Positions 1 to 9,253 of a DNA stretch of 64,000 bases are shown here, piece after piece. A program made the position numbers and the translations under genes. The stretch is from assembly GCF_002494345.1 (NCBI RefSeq), contig NZ_NXNI01000001.1, forward strand, positions 2,542,001 to 2,606,000, written 5' to 3'. The notes below the pieces were generated by a model. That model saw only the letters and a list, made by a program, of their open reading frames with translations, ran no database searches and was not told the origin of the DNA. This DNA comes from Natrinema ejinorense (GTDB lineage: Archaea > Halobacteriota > Halobacteria > Halobacteriales > Natrialbaceae). Position 1 is the stretch's first letter, and each line of letters opens with the position of its first letter.

Positions 1-689
1 ACATGGACTTCCACGCGGTCTACGGCCCCGGCGGCGGAGCCGAGGCGACCACGATCGCGCCCGGCGACGACCCGGCCCGGATCAGCTTCACCGCCGACTA
101 CGCCGGCGTGTTCATCTACCACTGTGCGATCCCGAACATGGATCAACACATCAGTTCGGGGATGTTCGGCTCGATCCTCGTCGAGCCCGAAGACGGCCTC
201 CCCGAGGTCGACCACGAGTACTACCTCGGCCAACACGAGATCTACACCGACGGCGACGTCGGCGAAGCCGGCCACCACAGCTTCGACTTCGACGCCATGC
301 TCGAGGAGTCGCCGACCTACGTCGTCTTCAACGGCCAGGCCTACGGCTTCACCGAGAACGGCGTCGGGCCCATGACGGCCGAAACGGGCGACACCGCACG
401 CGTGTACTTCGCCAACGGCGGGCCCAACCTGCTGAGCTCGCTTCACCCCATCGGCAACGTCTGGAGCCGCTACTACCGCGACGGCGACCTCCTCAGCGAG
501 CCCGACCTGAACATCGAGACCGCGCCCGTCGCCCCCGGGACGACCACCGCCGGCGAGCTGGAGTTCCCCGTCCCCGGGCCGGTCAAAATCGTCGACCACG
601 CGCTGACGCGGGCCACTCGCCGCGGTGCCCTCGCCGTCATCGACGTCGACGGCGAGCCCACTCGAGACATCTACGACGAGGACCCGTAA
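1..689 (+). CDS. nirK: Copper-containing nitrite reductase, C-terminal part (5' end outside window)
   Basis: Two-domain cupredoxin nitrite reductase that reduces nitrite to nitric oxide on the outer face of the membrane in denitrification. The window opens inside the gene; the visible 228 residues follow the frame from base 3. The stretch FHA near the start and HCAIPNMDQH-ISSGM (about residues 40-54) give the type 1 copper ligands Cys, His and Met plus the type 2 copper His preceding the Cys. LHPIGNVW (about 147-154) corresponds to the third type 2 ligand in the second domain. The gene ends TAA at 687-689. A related multicopper oxidase is the only real alternative, but motif order and size fit NirK well. 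The signal peptide and the first half of domain 1 are not visible. Confidence 0.9.
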   Translation, partial: MDFHAVYGPGGGAEATTIAPGDDPARISFTADYAGVFIYHCAIPNMDQHISSGMFGSILVEPEDGLPEVDHEYYLGQHEIYTDGDVGEAGHHSFDFDAMLEESPTYVVFNGQAYGFTENGVGPMTAETGDTARVYFANGGPNLLSSLHPIGNVWSRYYRDGDLLSEPDLNIETAPVAPGTTTAGELEFPVPGPVKIVDHALTRATRRGALAVIDVDGEPTRDIYDEDP

Positions 690-791
690 GGGATCGACAC
701 GCACACCGTCGGCTCTTTTCCGGTATCGATTTCTCGCGTGGTAGCCAGCGGGCGGCGAACGCCGGTGACTTCCCGACCGCCGGAAACGGGG

Positions 792-806
792 CTATATACT
801 TATACC
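792..806 (+). promoter_or_regulatory. TATA box of the 830 membrane protein
   Basis: The run tatatacttatac lies 25-35 bp before the ATG at 830, the spacing expected of a haloarchaeal TATA box serving a leaderless transcript. Confidence 0.5.
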
Positions 807-829
807 GGTTCGGCCGCCAGTTTCACCCG

Positions 830-1621
830 ATGGTGTTCGCCCCGATTCCGTCGATCACGTTCGATGCCAGCGATCCGGCCACGACGGTCGCGATCGGGCG
901 GCTGTTCGCGTATCTCGCGATGGGCGTCGCAGCAGTGGTGTTGCTCTACTACGCTCGAATCTACGTCCGCGAGGTCCTCGCGGTCGATGCGGCTACCGAG
1001 CAGTGGTATCTCCTGATCGGGATCGGCGCGGCGATCGTCTACGCCGCCGCCGGCGTCGCCTCGCTGCTGCTCGAGCCCGACTGGATCGGCCGATTCGTCG
1101 ACGGCGCGATCCTCTTTTTCATCCTCTTTCTCGCGCTGGCGATCCGTGCGATGTACCACGACCAGCCGACCGGGGGCGACCGCTCTCGGCTGCTGCCCGC
1201 GTGGGCGGACTACGTCGTCATCGTCGGCTTCGTCGCCGCCTGGTGGGGGACGTTCCTCGTCGAGACCTCCTCGACTCGGCTGGTTGTCGCGATCGGCTGG
1301 GTCGTCACCTCCGCGTGGGCGGTTCTCTATGGCGTTCGGGCCGTCCGCGTCCACGAGGGAACGACGTTCGCCGCGTTGACCCGCCACCTGCTGCCGGCGA
1401 TCGTCTGTGTCACTGCGGTCATCTTCGTCGACTTGCTGACGAGTTACGCGGCCGGGTACGGCGCGCTCGCCGATGCCGCCTGGCTCGTCGGGACGACGCT
1501 CGTCGCCGCCTTCCTGTTCAACACCGCCGTCGCGATCCGCCAGCAAGGCGGGGAACTCGAGCGACTCTACGACTGGACGACCTGGCGCGAACAGTCCTTC
1601 GACGACGGCTCCATCGAATAA
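830..1621 (+). CDS. Multi-span membrane protein of unknown function
   Basis: 263 residues with about seven hydrophobic helices (roughly residues 20-45, 60-83, 90-108, 125-143, 147-165, 180-205, 210-232) and a short charged C-terminus. I do not recognise a family. It starts behind its own TATA box and ends 42 bp before a convergent gene, so it is a single-gene unit. It lies 140 bp downstream of the nitrite reductase, but the separate promoter gives no firm reason to link the functions. Confidence 0.75.
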   Translation: MVFAPIPSITFDASDPATTVAIGRLFAYLAMGVAAVVLLYYARIYVREVLAVDAATEQWYLLIGIGAAIVYAAAGVASLLLEPDWIGRFVDGAILFFILFLALAIRAMYHDQPTGGDRSRLLPAWADYVVIVGFVAAWWGTFLVETSSTRLVVAIGWVVTSAWAVLYGVRAVRVHEGTTFAALTRHLLPAIVCVTAVIFVDLLTSYAAGYGALADAAWLVGTTLVAAFLFNTAVAIRQQGGELERLYDWTTWREQSFDDGSIE

Positions 1622-1663
1622 GTCATTCCCCGTGCGATCTTGCGGAGGAGGCGTGCGGGCGTC

Positions 1664-1903
1664 TCAGAGTTCACCGCGCAACACGACGTCGGCGTCGACT
1701 CGCTCGAGCATGTCTTCGGTGACGACGTAGTCTTCCTCGTCCTCGCTACCCCAGCCGATCGACGCGAGTACCTGTTCGGCTAGACTGGGGTTCGGATCGA
1801 CGGCGGCCCGACCGTTCTCGACGGTCGCGACGATACCGAGTTCCGTTCCTTCGGCGTCGACGACCGTTTTGCCGACGTCGTCGTCGGTCAGTTGCGCTGT
1901 CAT
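1664..1903 (-). CDS. Small acidic PRC-barrel-like protein
   Basis: 79 residues. The opening pattern LTDDDVGKTVVDAEGTELG is that of PRC-barrel-like small haloarchaeal proteins, in which a short beta barrel binds RNA or protein partners. A central acidic loop and a C-terminal VVTEDMLERV strand complete the fold. It diverges from the 2058 gene, with the 154 bp between them carrying both promoters. No specific function can be assigned; the family call rests on the N-terminal motif alone. Confidence 0.65.
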   Translation of the reverse strand: MTAQLTDDDVGKTVVDAEGTELGIVATVENGRAAVDPNPSLAEQVLASIGWGSEDEEDYVVTEDMLERVDADVVLRGEL

Positions 1904-2057
1904 CGTCGAACCCTACCGCGACGAACCGGATAACCGAACGGCCGTCCCGTGCCGGTGTGGGTCCGGCCCGTCGACGCCGGCTGCGCACGCGCCCCGGGGC
2001 TATTTGCCGCTGCACCACGACGGATACGGTCGACGCGTTCCGACCCACACACCACCC

Positions 2058-2207
2058 ATGACACAGACACTCGAGATCAGCGACGATCTGAAGGACCGAC
2101 TCGACAGCCACTGCGAAGAAGGGCAGTCGCCGGCGGAACTCATCGAGGAACTGGTCTCGGTGTACGAGACCGAAGGGACGTTCCTGCAGGAAGGCTACTC
2201 CGAGTGA
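2058..2207 (+). CDS. 49-residue antitoxin-like / ribbon-helix-helix-like small protein
   Basis: Begins MTQTLEISDDLKDRLDSH, a beta strand followed by two helices (SPAELIEELVSVYETEG), as in small haloarchaeal proteins related to ribbon-helix-helix antitoxins. The ATG at 2058 is preferred because the strand-helix-helix pattern begins there; upstream extension in this frame is arginine/proline-rich and non-protein-like. No toxin gene is adjacent, so a DNA-binding or antitoxin role is only inferred from shape. Confidence 0.6.
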   Translation: MTQTLEISDDLKDRLDSHCEEGQSPAELIEELVSVYETEGTFLQEGYSE

Positions 2208-2415
2208 GACGGACTCCTGTCAGTGGGTGCCGACTCAGTCCCGACCCGCTGTGGGGATGCGACGAGACCCAGTGACAGCAGACCGTGTGAAGCGACGGAG
2301 TTCGAGGGTCCTGGAATTGCAGCCGTCGCCGCCGACAGTTGCTGGTCCGTGATTGCCAGCCCGCAACACGTGATAGTGGATGACACTCAAGTAATTGCTC
2401 CCCGTACGGGTCAGT

Positions 2416-2832
2416 ATGCATCTGCTGGTCGCACTCGACGACTCGGAACCGGGGTGGGCGGCACTCGAGTTCGCCTGTCGAGAACATCCCGACGACGAGG
2501 TGACGGTGGTCCACGCCGTCGATCCGACCAACAGCAGCTACGGTGAGGCGGCACACCTGGGGCCGGAGGTGTTGCTCGAGCGCCAGCAGGAGGCGTCACA
2601 GGAACTCCTCGCGGCGGCCGAGGACCGCGCGGCCGACGAGGGGTGTGCGATCGAGACGGAGACGGTCGTCGGACAGCCATCCGACGCCGTCGTCGACTAC
2701 GCCGTGGAAAACGAGGTCGATCGAATCATCGTCGGGAGTCACGGTCGGACCGGGTTCTCGAGGGTGTTGCTGGGCAGCGTCGCGGAGCGGATCGCCCGAC
2801 AGGCGCCCGTTCCGGTGACGATCGTCCGCTAG
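2416..2832 (+). CDS. Universal stress protein (UspA family)
   Basis: 138 residues with the Usp alpha/beta fold: N-terminal LLVALDDSEPG, and near the end GSHGRTGFSRVLLGSVAE, which matches the ATP-binding G-2X-G-9X-G(S/T) signature, so it is probably an ATP-binding Usp. Start chosen at MHLLVAL because the family begins directly with the first strand; seven upstream in-frame codons are not homologous. A cytosolic stress-tolerance role is known for the family in general only. A second, distinct Usp is at 8295. Confidence 0.9.
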   Translation: MHLLVALDDSEPGWAALEFACREHPDDEVTVVHAVDPTNSSYGEAAHLGPEVLLERQQEASQELLAAAEDRAADEGCAIETETVVGQPSDAVVDYAVENEVDRIIVGSHGRTGFSRVLLGSVAERIARQAPVPVTIVR

Positions 2833-2942
2833 CGGTCGGCCGGACGCGTCCGATCGACGGCCTCGCGTTCACCGCCCGTTATCTCTCCTCGAAACGGTCA
2901 AACAGAAAATATTTACTGAGAATGGGAGTAGTCGGACGCGAC

Positions 2943-3869
2943 ATGCCGCCATCCCTCCACCGAAGACAGGTCCTCGGGGCCGCCACTGCCGCGATTTCCG
3001 CGATGATCGCCGGATGCGTGGCTCACGGGCCGCACATGGAGATGCGAGAGACGTCCGACTCGGATCTCCTCTCGAGCGCGGTCAGTACGATCCCCGCCGA
3101 CACCACGTCCGACAGGCTCCGTCCGATCGTCGAGACGATCGAAAACGGCACCAACAAACGGAACAGTCCCTCCCCGGAGCCACACCCGAGGCCCGCGACG
3201 CCGGTCGCCGGCTCGTCGGTCGACCGGCCACTCGAGTACGACGGGGCGTACTATACGCTCTCGGTGACGAACACGGTCGAACTGACGTTAACCGAAGCCA
3301 AATTCCGGGTCGAAGCGTCGGAACCGCGGTCCGACGATGCGACGAACGCGGTCGAATACGAGACGCTTTCGGAGAAAGACAGAGCAGCACTTCGTGGCGC
3401 TCTCCCGCCGGAAACCGGCGAACGGGAGTACGAATCCGTTCACGAATACTACGACACACAGGAGATGGAAACGTCAGTCCTCGTCCCGGAGACGAAATAC
3501 GCTGCCGTCCTCCGGGACGGGCAGCGCTATCCGGTCGAACTGGCGAGTACCGAGGAAATACAGGGGTACACCTATCACTACGAGGCCGAGCGTGTCGCGT
3601 CGACGGCCGACGACTTCCTGACCTGGCTCCGATCGGAATACCGGTTCGATCTAACCGGGCTTTCGGACGACGAGCGGGCAATCGTCACCGAGGCGATCGA
3701 GGAGAGCAGGTACGTCGGTGATGAGGGAGACGAGGTATTTCGGTCGCTGTCCGAACGGTTTCTCTCGCAACCCGCGCTCGAGCGAAACGAGGAGACCGGA
3801 GACTGGTTCGTCCGGTACGACGGCAGTGAGTACAGAGCGGAACTCAGGCCACCACAAGCGTATCAATGA
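2943..3869 (+). CDS. Tat-exported lipoprotein, paralogue of the 24846 gene
   Basis: 308 residues. The N-terminus HRRQVLGAATAAISAMIAGC has a twin-arginine pair, a hydrophobic stretch and a lipobox ending in Cys, so the protein should be lipid-anchored outside the membrane. The mature part has no recognised domain. It is clearly homologous to the lipoprotein at 24846: both have VxVPExxY, a VAS...DF/TF segment and the block LSD-ERA-V-EAI at about 225-240 here. The TATA-like aaaatatttact at about 2906-2917 lies about 30 bp upstream of the ATG at 2943. An alternative ATG exists at 2922. Function unknown. Confidence 0.75.
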   Translation: MPPSLHRRQVLGAATAAISAMIAGCVAHGPHMEMRETSDSDLLSSAVSTIPADTTSDRLRPIVETIENGTNKRNSPSPEPHPRPATPVAGSSVDRPLEYDGAYYTLSVTNTVELTLTEAKFRVEASEPRSDDATNAVEYETLSEKDRAALRGALPPETGEREYESVHEYYDTQEMETSVLVPETKYAAVLRDGQRYPVELASTEEIQGYTYHYEAERVASTADDFLTWLRSEYRFDLTGLSDDERAIVTEAIEESRYVGDEGDEVFRSLSERFLSQPALERNEETGDWFVRYDGSEYRAELRPPQAYQ

Positions 3870-4131
3870 CGGTATCGGCGTGCGAACCGGGTCGGACGGA
3901 CTCCACCGAGAACCGAGCGATCGATCTCCGTTACCGCCCGCGATCACGCTGGTCCGTCGGACGTGTAACTCGTCGTTCGACCCATTCGAGCGACGGACTA
4001 TCGTGCGATACTGACGCGGTGATCACAGCAGTACGCTCTTCCAGTGTCAAGGCCGGTACTCAAGGGATCCCGCCACGTACCGGCGACCGTAACAGGACAA
4101 ACTAATTAAGGTCCACGACAGTCCCGATTAC

Positions 4132-5394
4132 ATGAACGACCGCTACGACGTAGTCATCGCCGGTGCCGGTCCCGCCGGCGCACAGTGTGCCCGCGACCTC
4201 GTCGCTAGGGGATACGACGTCGTCGTCCTCGAGACCGAGGCCGAGGCCGAGTTCCCGCGGCAGAGTAACAAGTCCACCGCGGGGACGTTCCCCTCCATGA
4301 TGGCCGCCTTCGGGATCCCCGACGACGTGGTGATGCAGTTCACCGACAGCGTCGTCCTCGAGTCCCCGATGGAGCACTACGTCCGCGAACAGAGCGGCGC
4401 GGTACTGGAGTTCGCCGATTTCAAGCGGTTCCTGGTGAACGACGGCCGCGACGACGGTGCCGAGTACCGCTTCGACGCCCGCGTCACCGCGCCGATCATG
4501 GAGGGCGGCGAAATCGTCGGCGTCACCTACAACGGCGACGAGGAGGTGTACGGCGACATCGTCATCGACGCAACTGGGCCGAGCGCACCCCTCGCGAAGA
4601 AACTCGGCGTCGTCGATCTCAAACGCGAGAACCACGCCATCGGGATCGAGTACGAGTTCGAGGGGATCGATATCGATCGTCCCGGCTTCGCGGACCTGCG
4701 CGATGCGATGATGCTACGGTTAGACCACGAGATCGCACCCGGCGGCTACTCCTGGATCTTCCACACCGGCGAGGACACCGCCAAGGTCGGCCTCTGTTAC
4801 ATCCAGAACGGCAGCCACGACCAGTACAGTCGCGACGATTTCACCATCGACGACTACCTCTCCCACTGGCTCGAGACGGATCCACGGTTCCAGGACGCCG
4901 AGCGGATCGAAGGCAAACAACACCGGGGCTCGGCTCACATTCAGGCACCCGGCGCACTCCACACCGATCGGTTCATGGCGATCGGCGACACCGTCCCGAG
5001 CCTCGACCCGCTCTGGGGCGAGGGGATCAACAAGTGCATGCAGTCCGGTCGCGCGGCCGCCGCCACCGCCGACAGCTGTCTCAAATACGATAGCGTCGAG
5101 CCGACTGCCGAGAACCTCGAGGTGTACGAGACCCTCTGGCACCGAGACGTCGCCCCCAACGCGAAAAGCCGGCTGCTGATGACCCAGCTCCTCTACCTGG
5201 CACCGAACGACCGCTACGACAGGCTCATGCAGGACCTCCAGCGGCTCGACGACGACACGCTGGCCGAGGCGAACAAGGGCGACCCCCTCGCCATCGCGCG
5301 CCTGCTCGAACTCGAGGACGCGCCGTTGCTCGCCCGGTTCGCGAAACAGCAGTTGGATCTCGATCTCGGCTCCCTGCTATCGATCGGTCGATAG
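4132..5394 (+). CDS. Geranylgeranyl reductase family FAD-dependent oxidoreductase
   Basis: 420 residues. The dinucleotide-binding motif GAGPAG is at residues 11-16. PGGYSWIF (about 203-210) matches the conserved substrate-site motif of geranylgeranyl reductases, and GDTVPSLDPLWGEGI (about 285-299) is the second FAD motif. Members saturate isoprenoid chains, for example of archaeal membrane lipids or menaquinone, using reduced flavin. The family has several paralogues per haloarchaeal genome, so the exact substrate cannot be read from this sequence. A TATA-like ctaattaag about 28 bp before the ATG suggests a leaderless single-gene transcript. Confidence 0.85.
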   Translation: MNDRYDVVIAGAGPAGAQCARDLVARGYDVVVLETEAEAEFPRQSNKSTAGTFPSMMAAFGIPDDVVMQFTDSVVLESPMEHYVREQSGAVLEFADFKRFLVNDGRDDGAEYRFDARVTAPIMEGGEIVGVTYNGDEEVYGDIVIDATGPSAPLAKKLGVVDLKRENHAIGIEYEFEGIDIDRPGFADLRDAMMLRLDHEIAPGGYSWIFHTGEDTAKVGLCYIQNGSHDQYSRDDFTIDDYLSHWLETDPRFQDAERIEGKQHRGSAHIQAPGALHTDRFMAIGDTVPSLDPLWGEGINKCMQSGRAAAATADSCLKYDSVEPTAENLEVYETLWHRDVAPNAKSRLLMTQLLYLAPNDRYDRLMQDLQRLDDDTLAEANKGDPLAIARLLELEDAPLLARFAKQQLDLDLGSLLSIGR

Positions 5395-5431
5395 CGACGC
5401 AACCGTTCTACACGCGGAGCAGGCCGAGCGC

Positions 5432-5450
5432 CTCGGGGCTTGACCCCGAG
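5432..5450. terminator. Hairpin between convergent genes
   Basis: CTCGGGG (5432-5438), a 5-nt loop, then CCCCGAG (5444-5450): a perfect 7-bp stem in the 61-bp gap between the convergent reductase and channel genes. Its position suits a bidirectional terminator. Archaeal termination does not need hairpins, so the role is inferred. Confidence 0.35.
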
Positions 5451-5455
5451 ACGGT

Positions 5456-7096
5456 TCACGCGAGGAATCGCTCCTCGAACGCCCGGACGCTCTCGTCCGT
5501 CCCGGCGAGAACGACCTCGTCGCGCTCCTCGAAAACGAACGAGCTCGGATCGAACTCGGTGATCGTCTCGCCGTCTCTCACCGCGGCGAGGACGGTACAG
5601 CCCGTCCGCGAGCGGACGTTGGCGTCGACGACCGTCCGTCCCGTCAGCCGGCCCGCCGGGAGTTTGACGACGTCGACCTGGCGGTCGATCGCCAGGACCT
5701 CCTCGTCCTCGAAGACGGTCGAAGCGAGCATCCGCCCGCTGACCGTCGCCAGCGACTGGACGTAGTCGGCACCCGCCCGATACAGCTTCTGGACGTTTTC
5801 CGTATCGTTCGCTCGGACGACGATATCGACCGACGGGTTCAGATCCCGCGCGACCAGCGTCGCGAAGATAGCGGTCGTGTCGTCGTCGAGGGTGACGATC
5901 ACCGCGGACGCGTCGTCGATACCGGTCTCACGGACCGCCGCTGGATCGCGGGCGTCGCCCACGATGTCGACGCCGTCCCTGTCGGCGCTGTCGAGGACGG
6001 TTACTCGCGTGTTCGTATCGGCGAGCGCATCGCCCGCTGCCACGCCCGCCTCTCCGTAGCCGGCGATTATCACGTTCTGGGCCGAAAACGGATGGACCGT
6101 CGACATCGCTTCCGCCCGCAAGGTGTCGATCCGTTCCGGCTCACCGGCGACGAGCAGCCGCATCCCCGTGTCGAACTCGCGGTCCGGCGGGATCGGACTC
6201 TCGAATTCCCCGTCGATCCAGGCACCGATCCCGTCGACGCGGAACCGTTCGCGGGGCTGGATTTCGTCCGCGGTCCGCCCACAGAGATCGCTTCCGTCAG
6301 CGATCGAGAGCTCGACCAGCTCCAGATCGTTCCCGATCTCGATCCCCTCGTCGACCGCGGTCGTCACGGCCGTCGGCACCCGGTGGGCGAGGCTCTCGCC
6401 GAGCAACTGGCGTGGCGATAGGACCTCGTCAGCGCCCGCGATTTCGTGGTACGCCGCGAGGCGCTGGTCCTCGACCAGCGTCACGATCCGCACGTCGGGG
6501 TTCGCCTCGCGCGCGGAGAGGACGATGCTCGCGTTCGTATCGTCGGCCGAATCGGCCACCACCGCCCTCGCCCGTTCGATCCCGGCGTTCTCGAGCACCG
6601 TCGTCGATTCCGGATCGCCGTGGACGACCCGGTGGTCGGCCTCGTGTAACCCCGTCGCCGTCTCCTCGTCGGATTCGACGACGACGAACGCCTCGCCGCG
6701 GGACTCGAGTTCCTCGATGAACGCCTCGCCGCGGGACGTGTACTCGCAGATGACGATGTGGTCCTCGAGGTCGGTAACCGCCGACGGCGGCGTGACCGCC
6801 AGCGTGTTTCGGAGCCACGGCACCGCGAAGATGTCGACCGCGGTGAGGATCAGGCCGATTCCCATGAGTTGCAGCCCGATCGTCAACATGTACATTTGCG
6901 GCGTCGCCCACCCAGCATCCTCGCCATAGCCGGTCGTCGTAAACGACTGAAAGACGATTCCAAGCGATCGAAAGAGCGGCTGCGGGTCGTTTTCCCACGT
7001 TGCCATTCCGTAATTGTACAGCAACGTGGAGCCAACGGTCGCCACGGCCACCAAAACGAGATAGTGGCGGGTGCGGCGGGATCGCCACAGGGACAT
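5456..7096 (-). CDS. Two-transmembrane potassium channel with two tandem RCK (TrkA-N/TrkA-C) modules
   Basis: 546 residues. TM1 is at about 12-30, then a pore helix and the filter TTTGYG (53-58), then TM2 at about 68-90. Two cytosolic RCK units follow: a nucleotide-binding fold from IVICEYTS (about 107) with a TrkA-C region, then a second from VIIAGYGEAG (about 330) with a C-terminal TrkA-C ending in VVLAG. This resembles MthK-type calcium- or nucleotide-gated channels, but with both RCK copies on one chain. Start set at MSLWRSRR because everything upstream in the frame is arginine-rich and lies in the promoter region of the divergent ZIP gene. Role inferred: potassium homeostasis. Confidence 0.9.
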   Translation of the reverse strand: MSLWRSRRTRHYLVLVAVATVGSTLLYNYGMATWENDPQPLFRSLGIVFQSFTTTGYGEDAGWATPQMYMLTIGLQLMGIGLILTAVDIFAVPWLRNTLAVTPPSAVTDLEDHIVICEYTSRGEAFIEELESRGEAFVVVESDEETATGLHEADHRVVHGDPESTTVLENAGIERARAVVADSADDTNASIVLSAREANPDVRIVTLVEDQRLAAYHEIAGADEVLSPRQLLGESLAHRVPTAVTTAVDEGIEIGNDLELVELSIADGSDLCGRTADEIQPRERFRVDGIGAWIDGEFESPIPPDREFDTGMRLLVAGEPERIDTLRAEAMSTVHPFSAQNVIIAGYGEAGVAAGDALADTNTRVTVLDSADRDGVDIVGDARDPAAVRETGIDDASAVIVTLDDDTTAIFATLVARDLNPSVDIVVRANDTENVQKLYRAGADYVQSLATVSGRMLASTVFEDEEVLAIDRQVDVVKLPAGRLTGRTVVDANVRSRTGCTVLAAVRDGETITEFDPSSFVFEERDEVVLAGTDESVRAFEERFLA

Positions 7097-7304
7097 ACAC
7101 GACCTATTCGGCGGACGACTGTTGACGGTATCGGTCGTTCGACGACGACCGGCTGCTGACAGTCTCCCGTGTCCGACGACGACCGGCTGCGCCGTTGATC
7201 GGTTCCCGACAGGACTGGCAGTGACCCGTCGGGCGCTGGTAGGCACCGCCATACCGAGGGTCTCACGCCGGTGACACGGCCAGCGTGTCCGCCTTCGCCG
7301 ACGA

Positions 7305-7310
7305 TTTATA
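7305..7310 (+). promoter_or_regulatory. TATA box fixing the start of the ZIP gene
   Basis: TTTATA is centred 26 bp before ATG 7334, so transcription should begin at or next to that ATG. This argues against the longer in-frame start at 7271, which would lie upstream of the promoter. Confidence 0.6.
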
Positions 7311-7333
7311 CGCCGGGTGCAATACTCCGGCAG

Positions 7334-8131
7334 ATGGTGCTCCTCGAGAACCTCCTGTTGGTGTTCGTCGCCGGCCTGATCACGGCGCTGGCGACGGGGA
7401 TCGGCGCGCTCCCGTTTTTCTTCTTCGAGGGGATCAGCGACCGACGAAACGTAATTCTCTGGGGGTTGTCCTCGGGCATCATGCTCTCGGCGTCGACGTT
7501 CGGCCTCGTCGATGAAGGACTGGCCGAGGGGACGCCCCTCGAGATCGCGATCGGCATGGCGGCCGGCGTCGCGCTCGTCGTCATCGCCCACGACGTACTG
7601 ATGGACACCGATATCGACCCAAAGCAGTACGAGACGGCGGATTTCAAGAAGCTCGTCCTCATCCTCGGCATCCTGACCGTCCACAGTTTTCCGGAAGGGG
7701 TCGCGATCGGCGTCTCCTTTGCCGATCTCGGGCTCGAGGGCGGGACCCAGTTCCTCGGCTTTACCGTTCCAGTGCTGGCGATCTTCATGACGGTCGCGAT
7801 CTCGATCCACAACATTCCGGAGGGAACCGCGATCTCGATTCCCCTGCGCTCGATGGACGTCGCGAACTGGAAGCTCGTCTGGTGGGCGGTCTTCTCGAGC
7901 CTTCCACAGCCGATCGGGGCCGTCCTCGCGTTCGGGTTCGTCCGGTACGCCCGCGAGTTCCTCCCCTATGGCTTTGGCTTCGCCGCGGGCGCGATGATCT
8001 ACCTCGTGCTCACGGAGTTCGTCCCCGAAGCGCTGGATATCGGCGAGCGGCTACCCAGCGGCGGCAAGCCGGAACTCGCGGGCGGTATCCTCGTCGGGAT
8101 TCTGGTTATGGTGCCCCTGACGTTCGTCTGA
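7334..8131 (+). CDS. ZIP family divalent metal transporter (GufA-like)
   Basis: 265 residues, about eight membrane spans. The paired metal-binding motifs of ZIP carriers are present: HSFPEGVAIG (about residues 117-126) and HNIPEGTAIS (about 159-168), each supplying His and Glu to the binuclear transport site. The family moves zinc, iron or manganese into the cytoplasm. Start at 7334 is supported by the TATA box 26 bp upstream. A palindromic MITE-like element begins 33 bp after the stop codon. Confidence 0.92.
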   Translation: MVLLENLLLVFVAGLITALATGIGALPFFFFEGISDRRNVILWGLSSGIMLSASTFGLVDEGLAEGTPLEIAIGMAAGVALVVIAHDVLMDTDIDPKQYETADFKKLVLILGILTVHSFPEGVAIGVSFADLGLEGGTQFLGFTVPVLAIFMTVAISIHNIPEGTAISIPLRSMDVANWKLVWWAVFSSLPQPIGAVLAFGFVRYAREFLPYGFGFAAGAMIYLVLTEFVPEALDIGERLPSGGKPELAGGILVGILVMVPLTFV

Positions 8132-8164
8132 CCCGTTGACGGGGCTTCTGGCAGTCGAGAGCTA

Positions 8165-8244
8165 TAGTAGCCACTGAAACGAGTGACACACTGACCGCAA
8201 CGCCGTCGTGCGGTCAGGTGTGCAGTGACGTTCAGTGGCTACTA
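8165..8244 (-). mobile_element. MITE-like palindromic element, copy 1
   Basis: 80 bp with terminal inverted repeats TAGTAGCCACTGAA / TTCAGTGGCTACTA and an internal inverted pair around ACTGACCGCA/TGCGGTCAG. The same sequence recurs at 45379 (same orientation) and, reversed, at 56129 and 57094. It holds no reading frame. It lies between the ZIP and Usp genes and ends 50 bp before the Usp ATG, so it probably replaces or displaces part of the Usp promoter. Confidence 0.8.
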
Positions 8245-8294
8245 ACCTGCCACTTCGGCAGGAATTTCACGGTCCTCGCCGTACGACCGGTACG

Positions 8295-8738
8295 ATGTTC
8301 GACACGATCTTGCTCCCGACGGACGGCAGCGAACACGCACGCGCGGCCGCCGAAACCGGTATCGAGCTCGCGGCGGTCCACGACGCGACCGTCCACGTCG
8401 CCTGTGTCGCCGATACTGGCCCGCTGGGTGACCTCCGTCTTCCGGGCGATGCCGCAAGCGCCGAAGACGCGATCCGGGGCCGAGCCCAGGAGTACGTCGA
8501 CGCGATCGTCGAACGAGTCGACGCAGCCGGACTCGCGGTCACCGGGACGGTACTCGACGGGCCACCGGAGGAGGCACTCCTCGAGTACGCTCGCGAGATC
8601 GACGCCGACCTGATCGTCATGGGAACGCGCGGTCGTGGCGGCGTCCACCGGATGGCACTCGGGAGCGTCACCGATCACGTGATCCGATTCGGCGATATTC
8701 CGGTCTTCGTCGCGAACTCGGCGTCACAGCCGGAGTGA
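8295..8738 (+). CDS. Universal stress protein (UspA family)
   Basis: 147 residues. Opens MFDTILLPTDGSEHA, the first Usp strand and loop, and carries GTRGRGGVHRMALGSVTDHV (about 119-138), the ATP-binding signature. Start at ATG 8295 is the usual family start; an upstream in-frame extension runs into the palindromic element and is rejected. Only about 45% similar by eye to the Usp at 2416, so it is a separate family member and not a recent duplicate. Confidence 0.9.
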   Translation: MFDTILLPTDGSEHARAAAETGIELAAVHDATVHVACVADTGPLGDLRLPGDAASAEDAIRGRAQEYVDAIVERVDAAGLAVTGTVLDGPPEEALLEYAREIDADLIVMGTRGRGGVHRMALGSVTDHVIRFGDIPVFVANSASQPE

Positions 8739-8773
8739 GCGTCGCGGTCGCGGACGGCATCGACCGCCGTCGA

Positions 8774-9178
8774 TCACCGCACGATCTCGTTGATCGCCGC
8801 CGTCCGGTGGCCGATCGACCAGCCGATCAGTGCGAGCCCGGCGTAGACCCCACTCGCGGGCAGGACGTACGGCCCGACGATCGACTCGAGCGGGACGCCG
8901 ACCGCGTCGAGTGCGAGCGCGAGCAGCAACGAAATGAGGAAGAGTGCGATCCCGATGTCCGCGAATCGCATGGTGGGCAACTCCTGGGGATCCGCCCGCA
9001 GTCGCCCGATCGAATAAAAGACGAGCGTGTAGCTCACCCAGCCGGCGACGAGCGCCAGCCCGCCCGAAAGCGGTTCGTTGGGAACGTATCGGGGCACCAG
9101 TGAGACGTGGACGGCCACCGTTACGAGTAGCGCACTCCCGAGCAACACGACCAACAGCGGTCGTTGATCTCCGCTCAT
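8774..9178 (-). CDS. Small four-helix membrane protein, unknown function
   Basis: 134 residues with four hydrophobic helices (about 7-26, 38-58, 72-93, 100-120), short loops and no recognisable catalytic motif. It is convergent with the Usp gene, 35 bp away. It shares the strand of the CoaD gene, 75 bp upstream of it. Not assignable to a family by reading. Confidence 0.65.
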   Translation of the reverse strand: MSGDQRPLLVVLLGSALLVTVAVHVSLVPRYVPNEPLSGGLALVAGWVSYTLVFYSIGRLRADPQELPTMRFADIGIALFLISLLLALALDAVGVPLESIVGPYVLPASGVYAGLALIGWSIGHRTAAINEIVR

Positions 9179-9253
9179 TGGCTACGCAGACTGTCTCCCG
9201 AGCTATTATTGTTGTGTCATCGACTCGTTCAGGGCCACACGGCTCGGACAGGG

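Noticed and set aside
7097-7810. N-terminal extension of the potassium-channel frame by 238 residues
   Set aside because: Arginine-rich, overlaps the divergent ZIP gene and its promoter, and channel homologues start near MSLWRSRR.
8218-8613. Open frame starting MCSDVQWL, with a similar start at 45431
   Set aside because: The shared N-terminus is the translated right half of the palindromic element, and the remainder is a shadow of the Usp gene.
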